Positions 17,965 to 26,955 of a stretch of 64,000 nucleotides of DNA are shown here, piece after piece. Numbering within the stretch: position 1 is the stretch's first letter; every line of letters begins with the position of its first letter. The notes under the pieces were generated by a model, which worked only from the letters and a program-made list of their open reading frames with translations, had not been told where the DNA came from and did no database searches. Source of the DNA: Actinobacteria bacterium OK074 (GTDB lineage: Bacteria; Actinomycetota; Actinomycetes; Streptomycetales; Streptomycetaceae); NCBI GenBank assembly GCA_001298575.1, contig LJCV01000133.1, positions 1-64,000 of the forward strand, written 5' to 3'. Position numbers and translations under genes: made by a program.

Positions 17965-18000
17965 CGAAGGGCTCGCTCCCGTGCGGGGGCGGGCCCTTCG
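17965..18000 (+). terminator. Hairpin terminator after hflX
   Basis: CGAAGGGC (17965-17972) pairs with GCCCTTCG (17993-18000), with further G/C pairing inside the loop, 27 bp beyond the hflX stop. Confidence 0.75.
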
Positions 18001-18133
18001 GCCGTGCGACGCGGCGAGCGGGACCGAAGCGGTTGTCGCACGAGGGTGATCGAATCGGTCACTTCCGGTCACCCGGGCCGGTCGCCGGGGGTGCGCGTGC
18101 TCGGTCGCGGCGCGCGTTGTCAGTGCCGGGCCG

Positions 18134-18139
18134 TAGGGT
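18134..18139 (+). promoter_or_regulatory. -10 hexamer TAGGGT upstream of the DinG-like helicase
   Basis: TAGGGT ends 9 nt before the ATG at 18149. No Shine-Dalgarno sequence is present, so a leaderless or near-leaderless mRNA is predicted. Confidence 0.45.
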
Positions 18140-18148
18140 GGTCGCGCT

Positions 18149-20254
18149 ATGACGAAGCCCTCACTCCCTGAACTCCTGCACGCCGCCGTCACCTCCGTCG
18201 GCGGCACGGAGCGCCCCGGCCAGGTGACCATGGCCCAAGCCGTCGCGGACGCCGTCGACGACGGCACCCACCTGCTGGTCCAGGCCGGTACCGGCACGGG
18301 CAAGTCCCTCGGCTACCTCGTGCCCGCACTCGCGCACGGCGGCCGAGTCGTGGTGGCCACCGCCACGCTCGCGCTGCAGAGACAGCTCGTCGAACGGGAC
18401 CTGCCCCGCACGGTGGACGCGCTGCATCCGCTGCTGCGCCGCCGCCCCGAGTTCGCGATGCTCAAGGGCCGCTCGAACTACCTGTGCCTGCACCGGCTGA
18501 ACGAAGGGGTGCCGCAGGACGAGGAGGAGGGCCTCTTCGACCAGTTCGAGGCCGCCGCGCCCACCAGCAGGCTGGGCCAGGACCTGCTGCGGCTGCGCGA
18601 GTGGTCCCAGGACACCGAGGACGGCGACCGCGACGACCTCACCCCGGGCGTCTCCGACCGCGCCTGGTCCCAGGTGTCGGTCTCCTCCCGCGAGTGCCTG
18701 GGCGCCTCCAAGTGCGCGTACGGCGCCGAGTGCTTCGCCGAACTCGCCCGCGAGCGCGCCAAGTTGGCCGAGGTCGTCGTCACCAACCACGCGCTGCTCG
18801 CCATCGACGCCATCGAGGGCGCCCCCGTGCTCCCGCAGCACGAGGTACTGATCGTCGACGAGGCGCACGAACTGGTCTCGCGCGTCACCGGGGTCGCCAC
18901 CGGGGAGCTGACCCCCGGCCAGGTCAACCGTGCCGTGCGCCGGGCCGCGAAGCTCGTCAACGAGAAGGCCGCCGACCAGCTCCAGAGCGCCGCCGAGGGC
19001 TTCGAACGCCTGATGGAACTGGCCCTGCCCGGCCGCCTGGAGGAGATCCCGGAGGACCTCGGCTACGCGCTGATGGCCCTGCGGGACGCCGCCCGTACGG
19101 TGATCTCCGCGCTCGGCAACACCCGCGACAAGTCCGTCCAGGACGAGGACGCGGTCCGCAAACAGGCGCTCGCCTCGGTCGAGAGCGTGCACGGCGTGGC
19201 CGAGCGCATCGCCAACGGCTCCGAGTGGGACGTCGTCTGGTACGAACGTCACGACCGCTTCGGTGCTTCTTTGCGCGTCGCGCCCATGTCGGTCTCCGGG
19301 CTGCTGCGCGAGAAGCTCTTCGCGGACCGCTCGGTCGTCCTCACCTCCGCGACGCTGAAGCTGGGCGGCGACTTCAACGGCGTCGGCGCCTCCCTCGGGC
19401 TCGCCCCCGAGGGCACGGTGGGCGCCGAGGGCGAGGAACTGCCGCAGTGGAAGGGCGTCGACGTCGGCTCGCCCTTCGACTACCCGAAACAGGGCATCCT
19501 CTACGTCGCCAAGCACCTCTCCCGCCCGGCACGCGACGGCGACCGCGCGGACATGCTCGACGAGCTGACCGAGCTGATCCGGGCCGCGGGCGGCCGCACC
19601 CTCGGGCTGTTCTCGTCCATGCGGGCCGCGCAGCTCGCCGCCGAGGAACTGCGCACCCGTATCCCCGAGTTCCCGATCCTGCTCCAGGGCGAGGAGACCC
19701 TCGGCGAGCTGATCAAGAATTTCGCCGCCGACCCGGACACCTGCCTCTTCGGCACCCTCTCGCTCTGGCAGGGCGTGGACGTCCCCGGCCCGAGCTGCCA
19801 GCTGGTCGTCATGGACAAGATCCCGTTCCCGCGCCCCGACGACCCCCTGATGAGCGCCCGCCAGAAGGCCGTCGAGGACGCGGGCGGCAACGGCTTCATG
19901 GCCGTCGCCGCCACCCACGCCGCGCTGCTGATGGCCCAGGGCGCCGGGCGGCTCGTCCGGGCGTCGGGCGACCGCGGTGTCGTGGCGGTGCTGGACCAGC
20001 GGCTGGCGACGGCCCGGTACGGCAGCTACCTCAAGGCCGGGATGCCGGACTTCTGGTACACGACGGACCCGAACCAGGTACGGAGGTCGCTGGCGGCGAT
20101 CGATACGGCGGCGCGGGTGCGGGAGAGCGAGGCGGCGGCTGCGGCGGCCGCGGTGGCTCAAGAAGCTCAGGAGGCTCAGGAGGTCCCGGAAGCTTCGGAA
20201 GCCTCGGAGGGCTCGGAGGGCGAGGGCGAGACGGTGGCGACGACGGCCCCGTAA
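18149..20254 (+). CDS. ATP-dependent DNA helicase, DinG/XPD (Fe-S SF2) type
   Basis: A 701-residue superfamily 2 helicase. Walker A is QAGTGTGKS (45-53) and the Walker B box is DEAH at 237-240. Four cysteines arranged as in Fe-S helicases lie between them: C113, C183, C189 and C195. C-terminal motifs V/VI are seen as LWQGVDVPG and AQGAGRLVRASGDRG. Such enzymes unwind 5'-3' and clear R-loops or repair intermediates. The last 45 residues are a low-complexity Ala/Glu/Ser tail. It is convergent with lexA, but no LexA box precedes it. Start supported by the -10 hexamer. Confidence 0.92.
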   Translation: MTKPSLPELLHAAVTSVGGTERPGQVTMAQAVADAVDDGTHLLVQAGTGTGKSLGYLVPALAHGGRVVVATATLALQRQLVERDLPRTVDALHPLLRRRPEFAMLKGRSNYLCLHRLNEGVPQDEEEGLFDQFEAAAPTSRLGQDLLRLREWSQDTEDGDRDDLTPGVSDRAWSQVSVSSRECLGASKCAYGAECFAELARERAKLAEVVVTNHALLAIDAIEGAPVLPQHEVLIVDEAHELVSRVTGVATGELTPGQVNRAVRRAAKLVNEKAADQLQSAAEGFERLMELALPGRLEEIPEDLGYALMALRDAARTVISALGNTRDKSVQDEDAVRKQALASVESVHGVAERIANGSEWDVVWYERHDRFGASLRVAPMSVSGLLREKLFADRSVVLTSATLKLGGDFNGVGASLGLAPEGTVGAEGEELPQWKGVDVGSPFDYPKQGILYVAKHLSRPARDGDRADMLDELTELIRAAGGRTLGLFSSMRAAQLAAEELRTRIPEFPILLQGEETLGELIKNFAADPDTCLFGTLSLWQGVDVPGPSCQLVVMDKIPFPRPDDPLMSARQKAVEDAGGNGFMAVAATHAALLMAQGAGRLVRASGDRGVVAVLDQRLATARYGSYLKAGMPDFWYTTDPNQVRRSLAAIDTAARVRESEAAAAAAAVAQEAQEAQEVPEASEASEGSEGEGETVATTAP

Positions 20255-20259
20255 CGGCC

Positions 20260-20295
20260 GGATCCCCCACTGCCGTTGAGCACAGTGGGGGATCC
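20260..20295 (+). terminator. Hairpin terminator after the DinG-like helicase
   Basis: A perfect 13-bp stem (GGATCCCCCACTG with CAGTGGGGGATCC) and a 10-nt loop begins 5 bp after the helicase stop. Confidence 0.85.
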
Positions 20296-20304
20296 TGGAG
20301 CACA

Positions 20305-20338
20305 GGGCCCCGGAACCGGCGCAGGGGTTCCGGGGCCC
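20305..20338 (-). terminator. Hairpin terminator after lexA
   Basis: A second perfect 13-bp stem (GGGCCCCGGAACC with GGTTCCGGGGCCC) and an 8-nt loop lies 27 bp past the lexA stop, back to back with the helicase terminator. Confidence 0.85.
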
Positions 20339-20364
20339 GGATCGAGGGCGGGGCGAGCCCGGCG

Positions 20365-21147
20365 TCACACGCGCCGCAGCACCGCCACCACCTTGCCGAG
20401 GATGGTCGCGTCGTCGCCCGGAATCGGCTCGTACGCGGAGTTGTGCGGCAGCAGCCACACGTGGCCGTCCTCGCGCTTGAAGCGCTTGACCGTGGCCTCG
20501 CCCTCCAGCATGGCGGCCACGATGTCGCCGTTCTCCGCGACCGGCTGGCGGCGGACCGTCACCCAGTCGCCGTCGCAGATCGCCGCCTCGATCATCGAGT
20601 CACCGACGACCTTGAGGACGAACAGCTCGCCGTCGCCGACCAGTTGGCGCGGCAGCGGGAAGACGTCCTCGACGGATTCCTCCGCCAGGATCGGCCCACC
20701 GGCGGCGATCCGGCCGACCAGCGGGACGTACGACGCGGCGGGCTTGCCCGCGGTGTCGGTGGGCTGGACGCCGGACGCCTGGTCCGAACCGCGGACCTCG
20801 TACGCGCGCGGGCGGTGCGGGTCGCGGCGCAGGAACCCCTTGCGTTCCAGTGCCATCAGCTGGTGTGCGACCGAGGAGGTGCTGGAGAGCCCGACGGCCT
20901 GGCCGATCTCCCGCATGGACGGCGGGTAGCCGCGCCGCTGCACGGAGTCCCGGATGACCTCGATCACCCGCCGCTGCCGGTCGGTCAGCCCGGAGCTGTC
21001 CGCCCGGATTCCGGGAGGTCGTCCTGGGAGGGACCGCCTGGGTCCCTCTGGATACGTCGTGGCTTCGTTCATCGTATGCACCGGCTCGAGTCGGCCCTGG
21101 GAGCGGTCCTGGGCGGTGATGGTGGCACTGTCTGCGGTGGTGGTCAC
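20365..21147 (-). CDS. lexA: SOS repressor LexA
   Basis: A 260-residue transcriptional repressor of the DNA-damage response. An actinobacterial N-terminal tail (1-50) precedes the winged helix (about 52-115; [19 protein letters not shown]). The S24 autopeptidase domain has the Ala149-Gly150 cleavage bond and the Ser184/Lys221 dyad (VGDSMI, ATVKRF). RecA-stimulated self-cleavage should inactivate it. The GTG start at 21147 follows a GAGAGGGG ribosome site and matches the known Streptomyces N-terminus. A consensus LexA box 62 bp upstream indicates autoregulation. Confidence 0.97.
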   Translation of the reverse strand: MTTTADSATITAQDRSQGRLEPVHTMNEATTYPEGPRRSLPGRPPGIRADSSGLTDRQRRVIEVIRDSVQRRGYPPSMREIGQAVGLSSTSSVAHQLMALERKGFLRRDPHRPRAYEVRGSDQASGVQPTDTAGKPAASYVPLVGRIAAGGPILAEESVEDVFPLPRQLVGDGELFVLKVVGDSMIEAAICDGDWVTVRRQPVAENGDIVAAMLEGEATVKRFKREDGHVWLLPHNSAYEPIPGDDATILGKVVAVLRRV

Positions 21148-21208
21148 GTCGGCCCCTCTCGATGGTCTCCCGTGCAGCACAACGGTAGTTGCTTTCGAAA
21201 GGTTGCGC

Positions 21209-21222
21209 CAAACACACGTTCG
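21209..21222 (-). promoter_or_regulatory. LexA-binding SOS box
   Basis: Read on the lexA strand this is CGAACGTGTGTTTG, a full match to the actinobacterial consensus CGAAC-RNRY-GTTYG. It is the only such site I found in the window. Confidence 0.9.
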
Positions 21223-21402
21223 AGTGAAAAAGAGAGGATTGCCGGACGTGAGCTGGCGGCCGGGTGTATGGATGGCGTTGTACCGAGCGGACAAATGCGC
21301 GCATTACGGACTGTTCACCGCCGGAGCGGGGCCTTGTGAGCAACGCCCGCCGACGGGCAGTCTGCCACCCGGGGTGCGCGGAGAGGTCGGCCGGGTCCTC
21401 TC

Positions 21403-21446
21403 TCCATGCGGCCTCCATGCGACCCTCATGCGGCCTCCATGGGGAC
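21403..21446. repeat. Four degenerate 11-bp tandem repeats
   Basis: Units TCCATGCGGCC, TCCATGCGACC, CTCATGCGGCC and TCCATGGGGAC follow one another without gaps. No coding use is apparent. Confidence 0.75.
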
Positions 21447-21590
21447 TCTGCCGGCCGGGGCCACGGTAGCCGCGTCGGGGCCGGAACCGTACGCATGCCG
21501 GGGGGTGTTCGGCGTGGTGCGGGGGACTGCCCCGGCGGCACATGCCAATACGTCCGTGACGGGCGTGTCGCACGCGTATGTACGAGCCAA

Positions 21591-21606
21591 TCGCTACATC
21601 TAGTGG
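21591..21606 (+). promoter_or_regulatory. Candidate NrdR box upstream of nrdR-nrdJ
   Basis: TCGCTACATCTAGTGG matches the palindromic NrdR consensus (ACACTATATATAGTGT) at about 11 of 16 positions. NrdR sites normally occur in pairs; only a weak partner (around TATGTA, 21577-21582) is visible upstream. It is about 140 bp before the nrdR start. Confidence 0.4.
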
Positions 21607-21744
21607 TTGGATGCTGACAGTGGCCCAGAAGTTGTGGTCCCCCGGTCTTCCGAGGCCCGGCCGATCGCCTATGCTGGGGGCTGCTTCGAGGGGCCCGTGG
21701 GGCTCGCGAGGCCCATGAGTCGTGCTGCGAAGGAGGGTTGGACC

Positions 21745-22317
21745 ATGCACTGCCCCTTCTGCAGGCACCCCGACAGCCGTGTCGTCGACAGTCGTACGAC
21801 CGACGACGGCACCTCGATCCGCCGGCGCCGCCAGTGCCCCGACTGCTCCCGTCGTTTCACGACCGTGGAGACGTGTTCGCTGATGGTGGTCAAGCGGTCC
21901 GGGGTCACCGAGCCCTTCAGCCGTACGAAGGTCATCAACGGCGTACGCAAGGCATGCCAGGGGCGGCCCGTCACCGAGGACGCCCTCGCACAGCTCGGCC
22001 AGCGGGTCGAGGAAGCGGTACGCGCCACCGGAAGCGCCGAGTTGACCACCCACGACGTGGGGCTGGCCATACTCGGACCCTTGCAGGAACTCGACCTCGT
22101 CGCCTATCTGCGATTCGCGTCCGTCTACCGGGCGTTCGACTCGCTGGACGACTTCGAGGCCGCCATCGTGGAACTCCGGGAAGAGCAGCGGGAGCACCCC
22201 GCCGTGGCCGACGACGTCCACGCGCCCCCCGGAGAGACCGGCGCGGAGCGCCAGGGAACGGACCGCGGGTCCGGAGGGACGCCCGGCGTCCCCGTGCCCG
22301 CCATCGCCGCCGACTGA
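21745..22317 (+). CDS. nrdR: Transcriptional repressor NrdR
   Basis: A 190-residue nucleotide-sensing repressor of ribonucleotide reductase genes. The N-terminal zinc ribbon uses C3, C6, C31 and C34 (HCPFC, CPDCS). The ATP-cone domain (about 46-136; [31 protein letters not shown]) binds ATP/dATP and controls DNA affinity. The C-terminal tail from about residue 150 is disordered-looking and typical of Streptomyces. The ATG at 21745 has an AAGGAGGG ribosome site. It is followed by nrdJ, its expected target, in the same orientation. Confidence 0.97.
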   Translation: MHCPFCRHPDSRVVDSRTTDDGTSIRRRRQCPDCSRRFTTVETCSLMVVKRSGVTEPFSRTKVINGVRKACQGRPVTEDALAQLGQRVEEAVRATGSAELTTHDVGLAILGPLQELDLVAYLRFASVYRAFDSLDDFEAAIVELREEQREHPAVADDVHAPPGETGAERQGTDRGSGGTPGVPVPAIAAD

Positions 22318-22507
22318 CGCGAGCGCCGGACCGGCACCCGGAGCACAGCCAAGGGGGCAGGACCGGCGCACGACCGGCGGCGCACACAGACCTGTCACGC
22401 GCGCCCGCGCACGCCGCGGATCCGCGTGACGACGCAGACACACCACACCGTGCCACGGGAAGAAACGGGCACTTCAGGGCGTTTTAGCCCGATATCAGGG
22501 AGGCGGC

Positions 22508-25408
22508 ATGACAGAGACGGCGAGCGGTCCGGCACGGAGTTCCCGAGCCAAGGCCACAAAGGCGAGCAAGGGCCTGCGTATCGAGCGCATTCACACGACC
22601 CCCGGCGTGCATCCGTACGACGAGGTGGAGTGGGCGTCTCGCGACGTCGTCATGACCAACTGGCGCGACGGCTCGGTCAACTTCGAGCAGCGCGGGGTCG
22701 AGTTCCCCGAGGCGTGGTCGGTGAACGCGGTCAATATCGTCACCAGTAAGTACTTCCGCGGCGCCGTCGGCACCCCGCAGCGCGAGACCAGCCTCAAGCA
22801 GCTGATCGACCGGATCGTGAAGACCTACCGACAGGCAGGTGAGGACCACAAGTACTTCGCCTCGCCCGCCGACGCGGAGATCTTCGAGCACGAGCTGGCG
22901 TACGCCCTCCTGCACCAGATCTTCAGCTTCAACAGCCCGGTCTGGTTCAACGTCGGCACCGCCCAGCCGCAGCAGGTCTCCGCCTGCTTCATCCTGTCCG
23001 TCGACGACTCCATGGAGTCGATCCTCGACTGGTACAAGGAAGAGGGCATGATCTTCAAGGGCGGCTCGGGCGCCGGCCTGAACCTCTCCCGGATCCGCTC
23101 CTCCAAGGAGCTGCTCTCCTCCGGCGGCAACGCCTCCGGCCCGGTCTCCTTCATGCGCGGCGCCGACGCCTCCGCGGGCACCATCAAGTCGGGCGGTGCC
23201 ACCCGCCGCGCCGCCAAGATGGTCATCCTGGACGTCGACCACCCGGACGTCGAGGACTTCATCGAGACCAAGGTCAAGGAGGAGGAGAAGATCCGCGCCC
23301 TCCGTGACGCGGGCTTCGACATGGACCTGGGCGGCGACGACATCACGTCCGTCCAGTACCAGAACGCCAACAACTCGGTGCGTGTGAACGACGAGTTCAT
23401 GCAGGCGGTGGAGAACGGCGGCAGGTTCAGCCTCCGTTCGCGGATGACCGGCGAGCCCATCGAGGAGGTCGACGCCAAGGAACTCTTCCGCAAGATGGCG
23501 CAGGCCGCCTGGGCGTGCGCCGACCCCGGCATCCAGTACGACAACGTCATCAACCACTGGCACACGTGCCCGGAGTCCGGCCGCATCAACGGCTCGAACC
23601 CGTGCAGCGAGTACATGCACCTGGACAACACGTCCTGCAACCTCGCCTCGCTGAACCTGATGAAGTTCCTCAAGGACGACGGCAAGGGCACCCAGTCCTT
23701 CGACGTCGAGCGCTTCGCCAAGGTCGTCGAACTGGTCATCACCGCGATGGACATCTCCATCTGCTTCGCGGACTTCCCGACCCAGAAGATCGGCGAGAAC
23801 ACCCGCGCCTTCCGCCAGTTGGGCATCGGCTACGCCAACCTCGGCGCCCTGCTGATGGCTACTGGCCACGCCTACGACTCCAACGGCGGCCGCACGCTGG
23901 CCGGTGCCATCACCTCCCTGATGACCGGCACCGCGTACAAGCGCTCCGCCGAACTCGCCGCCGTCGTCGGCCCGTACGACGGCTACGCCCGCAACGAGCA
24001 GCCGCACCTGCGCGTCATGAAGCAGCACGCGGACGCCAACGCCGTCGCCGACCGCACCGACGACCTGGACACCCCGGTGTGGGCCGCGGCCACCGAAGCC
24101 TGGCAGGACGTGCTCCGCCTCGGCGAGAAGAACGGCTTCCGCAACTCGCAGGCGTCCGTGCTCGCGCCGACCGGCACCATCGGTCTCGCGATGTCCTGCG
24201 ACACCACGGGCGTCGAGCCGGACCTCGCCCTGGTGAAGTTCAAGAAGCTGGTCGGCGGCGGCTCGATGCAGATCGTCAACGGCACCGTGCCGCAGGCGCT
24301 GCGCCGCCTCGGCTACCAGGAGGAGCAGATCGAGGCGATCGTCGCCCACATCGCCGAGAACGGCAACGTGATCGACGCGCCGAGCCTCAAGCACGAGCAC
24401 TACGAGGTGTTCGACTGCGCCATGGGCGAGCGGGCCATCTCCCCGATGGGCCACGTCCGCATGATGGCCGCGATCCAGCCGTGGATCTCCGGCGCCATCT
24501 CCAAGACGGTCAACATGCCGGAGACGGCGACCGTCGAGGAGGTCGAGGAGATCTACTACGAGGCGTGGAAGCTCGGCGTCAAGGCGCTCGCGATCTACCG
24601 CGACAACTGCAAGGTCGGCCAGCCCCTCTCCGCGAAGACCAAGGAGAAGGAGAAGGCGGAGGTCACCGCGAAGACCGAGGCGACCATCCGTGAGACGGTC
24701 GAGAAGGTCATCGAGTACCGCCCCGTCCGCAAGCGCCTCCCGAAGGGCCGCCCCGGCATCACCACGTCCTTCACGGTCGGCGGCGCCGAGGGTTACATGA
24801 CCGCCAACTCCTACCCGGACGACGGTCTCGGCGAGGTCTTCCTGAAGATGTCCAAGCAGGGCTCGACCCTCGCGGGCATGATGGACGCCTTCTCGATCGC
24901 CGTCTCGGTCGGCCTCCAGTACGGGGTGCCGCTGGAGACGTACGTCTCGAAGTTCACCAACATGCGCTTCGAGCCGGCCGGCATCACGGACGACCCGGAC
25001 GTCCGCATGGCGCAGTCGATCGTGGACTACATCTTCCGCCGACTGGCCCTGGACTTCCTCCCGTTCGAGACGCGTTCGGCGCTTGGCATCCACTCGGCGG
25101 ACGAGCGTCAGCGCCACCTGGAGACGGGTTCGTACGAGCCGACCGACGAAGAGGTCGACCTGGAGGTGCAGGGGATGGCCCAGTCCGCCCCCCGCGCCCA
25201 GGAGCTGAAGGCGGTCGCCACGCCGAAGGCGGAGGCGGCGACGGCCAAGCCCGCCCCGAAGCAGGCGCACACCAGCGCCGAACTGGTGGAGATGCAACTC
25301 GGCATCCAGGCGGACGCCCCGCTGTGCTTCTCCTGCGGCACGAAGATGCAGCGGGCGGGCTCCTGCTACATCTGCGAGGGCTGCGGCTCTACGAGCGGCT
25401 GCAGCTGA
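22508..25408 (+). CDS. nrdJ: Vitamin B12-dependent (class II) ribonucleotide reductase NrdJ
   Basis: A 966-residue adenosylcobalamin-dependent enzyme reducing ribonucleotides to deoxyribonucleotides, independent of oxygen. An N-terminal domain binds effectors. The ten-stranded barrel includes FNSPVWFNVG, the active-site loop GINGSNPCSE-type sequence (INGSNPCSEYMHLDNTSCNL) and LAPTGTIGLAMSCDTTG. The last roughly 30 residues form a redox-active zinc-finger-like tail with CxxC pairs (CFSCG, CYICEGC). ATG 22508 has a GGGAGGCGG ribosome site. No cobalamin riboswitch is visible in the 190-bp gap behind nrdR. In S. coelicolor the class I nrdAB set, rather than nrdJ, carries that riboswitch. Confidence 0.97.
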   Translation: MTETASGPARSSRAKATKASKGLRIERIHTTPGVHPYDEVEWASRDVVMTNWRDGSVNFEQRGVEFPEAWSVNAVNIVTSKYFRGAVGTPQRETSLKQLIDRIVKTYRQAGEDHKYFASPADAEIFEHELAYALLHQIFSFNSPVWFNVGTAQPQQVSACFILSVDDSMESILDWYKEEGMIFKGGSGAGLNLSRIRSSKELLSSGGNASGPVSFMRGADASAGTIKSGGATRRAAKMVILDVDHPDVEDFIETKVKEEEKIRALRDAGFDMDLGGDDITSVQYQNANNSVRVNDEFMQAVENGGRFSLRSRMTGEPIEEVDAKELFRKMAQAAWACADPGIQYDNVINHWHTCPESGRINGSNPCSEYMHLDNTSCNLASLNLMKFLKDDGKGTQSFDVERFAKVVELVITAMDISICFADFPTQKIGENTRAFRQLGIGYANLGALLMATGHAYDSNGGRTLAGAITSLMTGTAYKRSAELAAVVGPYDGYARNEQPHLRVMKQHADANAVADRTDDLDTPVWAAATEAWQDVLRLGEKNGFRNSQASVLAPTGTIGLAMSCDTTGVEPDLALVKFKKLVGGGSMQIVNGTVPQALRRLGYQEEQIEAIVAHIAENGNVIDAPSLKHEHYEVFDCAMGERAISPMGHVRMMAAIQPWISGAISKTVNMPETATVEEVEEIYYEAWKLGVKALAIYRDNCKVGQPLSAKTKEKEKAEVTAKTEATIRETVEKVIEYRPVRKRLPKGRPGITTSFTVGGAEGYMTANSYPDDGLGEVFLKMSKQGSTLAGMMDAFSIAVSVGLQYGVPLETYVSKFTNMRFEPAGITDDPDVRMAQSIVDYIFRRLALDFLPFETRSALGIHSADERQRHLETGSYEPTDEEVDLEVQGMAQSAPRAQELKAVATPKAEAATAKPAPKQAHTSAELVEMQLGIQADAPLCFSCGTKMQRAGSCYICEGCGSTSGCS

Positions 25409-25413
25409 GCGAC

Positions 25414-25455
25414 GGTGTGCCCCCGGTCCGGCGTCGGCCGGGCCCGGGGCACACC
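25414..25455. terminator. Hairpin terminator between convergent nrdJ and terD
   Basis: GGTGTGCCCC (25414-25423) pairs with GGGGCACACC (25446-25455). The inner GGTCCGG/CCGGGCC extends the stem with one bulged base. It begins just after the nrdJ stop and ends 6 bp before the terD stop. Confidence 0.8.
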
Positions 25456-25461
25456 CGTGTG

Positions 25462-25998
25462 TCAGTCCTGGGGGCTGCCCATCACCCGGGCGAAGGTCGT
25501 CGGGTCGGTGTCGTCGAAGCCGTGGATGCCCGGGTGGAAGACCCACTTGTCGTCGCCCTCCCGGACGAACTCGGCGACCGTGGCCGCCGTCGAGCCGAGG
25601 ACGCTGCCGAAGTCGTCCTGGGCGAGGACGTTGTAGCCCTCGCGGATGCGCAGCCCCGGGTTGAGGACGCTGACGAACGACTTGGGGCCGGTGCTCTGCT
25701 GGATGGCCACCCCGACCACCACGCGCGCGTACCGCTGGTCCAGGCGGTACAGCTCCAGCGTCATGACCTCGTCCCAGCCGAAGCCCTTGCCGTCGGTGCT
25801 GTCGCGGTTGAGGAAGATGGTGCCGTCGGGGGAGCGGCGGTCGAAGTACACGACATAGGCGGGCTCCCCGTACGGCGCGCTCGTCGAGTAGGTCGCGGCG
25901 ACGATGTCGAGGTCGGTGGCCGGGGTGCCCGATGGGCTCGGATCCCACTTCACCGCGAGCTCGACCTTGCGGATGCCTTTGTTGAGGCCGTTCACCAT
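25462..25998 (-). CDS. TerD-family protein
   Basis: A 178-residue cytoplasmic protein of the TerD family (calcium-binding beta-sandwich proteins linked to tellurite resistance and stress). The family pattern is clear: VELAVKWDPSP near the N-terminus, then LDIVAATYS, GKGFGWDEVMTLELYRLD, and FVSVLNPGLRIREGYNVLAQDDF. An acidic cluster in DSTDGKGFGWDE could bind Ca2+. The ATG at 25998 is preceded by a GGGAGGGA ribosome site. The longer frame upstream is rejected. Isolated here, not part of a ter cluster. Confidence 0.88.
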   Translation of the reverse strand: MVNGLNKGIRKVELAVKWDPSPSGTPATDLDIVAATYSTSAPYGEPAYVVYFDRRSPDGTIFLNRDSTDGKGFGWDEVMTLELYRLDQRYARVVVGVAIQQSTGPKSFVSVLNPGLRIREGYNVLAQDDFGSVLGSTAATVAEFVREGDDKWVFHPGIHGFDDTDPTTFARVMGSPQD

Positions 25999-26174
25999 GG
26001 GTCCCTCCCCTGACGTCTCGCTCTTCAGATGATGCGCGTGGTGTACCTGATTCCCCGCCGCGCCGACCCGAACCGCCGTACACGCAGGGCCGATTGTCCA
26101 TCGTGCCATGCACCGGGGGGCGCTCGCGCGGGTGCACTGCGCCGGAGCGTGACCGGCGCCACGTCACGGGGCCG

Positions 26175-26180
26175 TACGAT
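26175..26180 (+). promoter_or_regulatory. -10 hexamer TACGAT, leaderless promoter of the YdbC-like gene
   Basis: TACGAT ends 6 nt before the GTG at 26187, which resolves the start against the longer open frame. Confidence 0.5.
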
Positions 26181-26186
26181 GGCGCG

Positions 26187-26792
26187 GTGCTGGTCAAGTG
26201 GATTCGCTGCACCGTGACGGACCGCCGCGGTTTCGAACGCGGACAGCGAAAGTGGGCGGGGCTTCTGGGGGAGCCGGGGTTTCGTGGACAGGGCGGTGGC
26301 TGGAGCCGGGGTCGAGCAGGCGTGGCGCACATCTTCTCCTTCTGGGAGAGCCGCTCCTTCTACGACTCCTTCATGGCGCGCTCCCACGACCGCCTCGCCA
26401 CGTCCCAGTCCGGCACGTTCAAGGACATGCAGGTCAGGCTCTTCGACTACCGGTTCGACGTGAAGACCGGCTTCGAGCCCCGCTTCACCGACGCCGACCT
26501 GGTGCGGGTGGCGCACTGCCGGGTGCACGAGGAGCGGGCCGAGCACTTCGCGCTGATGCAGGAGAAGGTCTGGAACCCGGCGATGGCCGGGTCGCCCGGC
26601 ATGATCCGGGGCCTGTTCGGCGAGGCGCCGGGCCACGAGTTCCTGATCCTGTCGATGTGGCACCAGGCCGCGGAGCACGGCAAGTACCGGGTGGAGCGTG
26701 TCGAACGCCTCGCCCTGCGTACCCAGATCGAGGCCGATGTGGCCGCCCTCACGGGGGATCTCGTGGATCTGGAGCCGGGGTGGACGGTGTGA
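26187..26792 (+). CDS. YdbC/DUF4937 family protein
   Basis: A 201-residue protein with two repeats of a ferredoxin-like (dimeric alpha-beta barrel) pattern: VKWIRCTVTDRRGFERGQRKW...IFSFWESRSFYDSFM, and ADLVRVAHCRVHEERAEHFAL...EFLILSMWHQAAEHGKY. This matches the YdbC-like DUF4937 family, whose function is not established. The fold is often used by monooxygenases and dehydratases, but no cofactor site is visible. Monocistronic, predicted leaderless. Confidence 0.75.
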   Translation: MLVKWIRCTVTDRRGFERGQRKWAGLLGEPGFRGQGGGWSRGRAGVAHIFSFWESRSFYDSFMARSHDRLATSQSGTFKDMQVRLFDYRFDVKTGFEPRFTDADLVRVAHCRVHEERAEHFALMQEKVWNPAMAGSPGMIRGLFGEAPGHEFLILSMWHQAAEHGKYRVERVERLALRTQIEADVAALTGDLVDLEPGWTV

Positions 26793-26943
26793 CGGTGGGG
26801 TACGGCATCGCGGCGTGACCAATCGCGGCGTGACCGACAGTGTGCCGCCGTCGTACGACCCTGCGGCGTAAACATCTGTGCCGGATTGTGTGATCTATGC
26901 CGTATGGAGCCTGGCCGAGTGTTCGATCCGGCGTCCTTCGATC

Positions 26944-26949
26944 TAGGGT
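26944..26949 (+). promoter_or_regulatory. -10 hexamer TAGGGT, leaderless promoter of the histidine phosphatase
   Basis: TAGGGT ends 6 nt before the ATG at 26956. Upstream, two 14-bp direct copies of ATCGCGGCGTGACC lie near 26806-26834. Confidence 0.5.
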
Positions 26950-26955
26950 CTTGGC

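Larger units (their letters stand above)
21148..21744. other. 597-bp divergent region between lexA and nrdR
   Basis: Holds the LexA box, four 11-bp tandem repeats, a candidate NrdR box and a possible -10 (TATGCT, 21670-21675) for nrdR. Open frames here have poor codon bias and no ribosome site, so no gene is called. Confidence 0.7.

Noticed and set aside
22318..22507. Cobalamin riboswitch before nrdJ
   Set aside because: No B12-box-like sequence or suitable fold was seen in the 190-bp gap; nrdJ follows nrdR directly.
22484..26332. Very long antisense open frame of about 1282 codons opposite nrdJ
   Set aside because: It mirrors nrdJ and terD, has Arg/Val-rich low-complexity composition and no ribosome site. 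Long antisense frames are expected in high-GC DNA.
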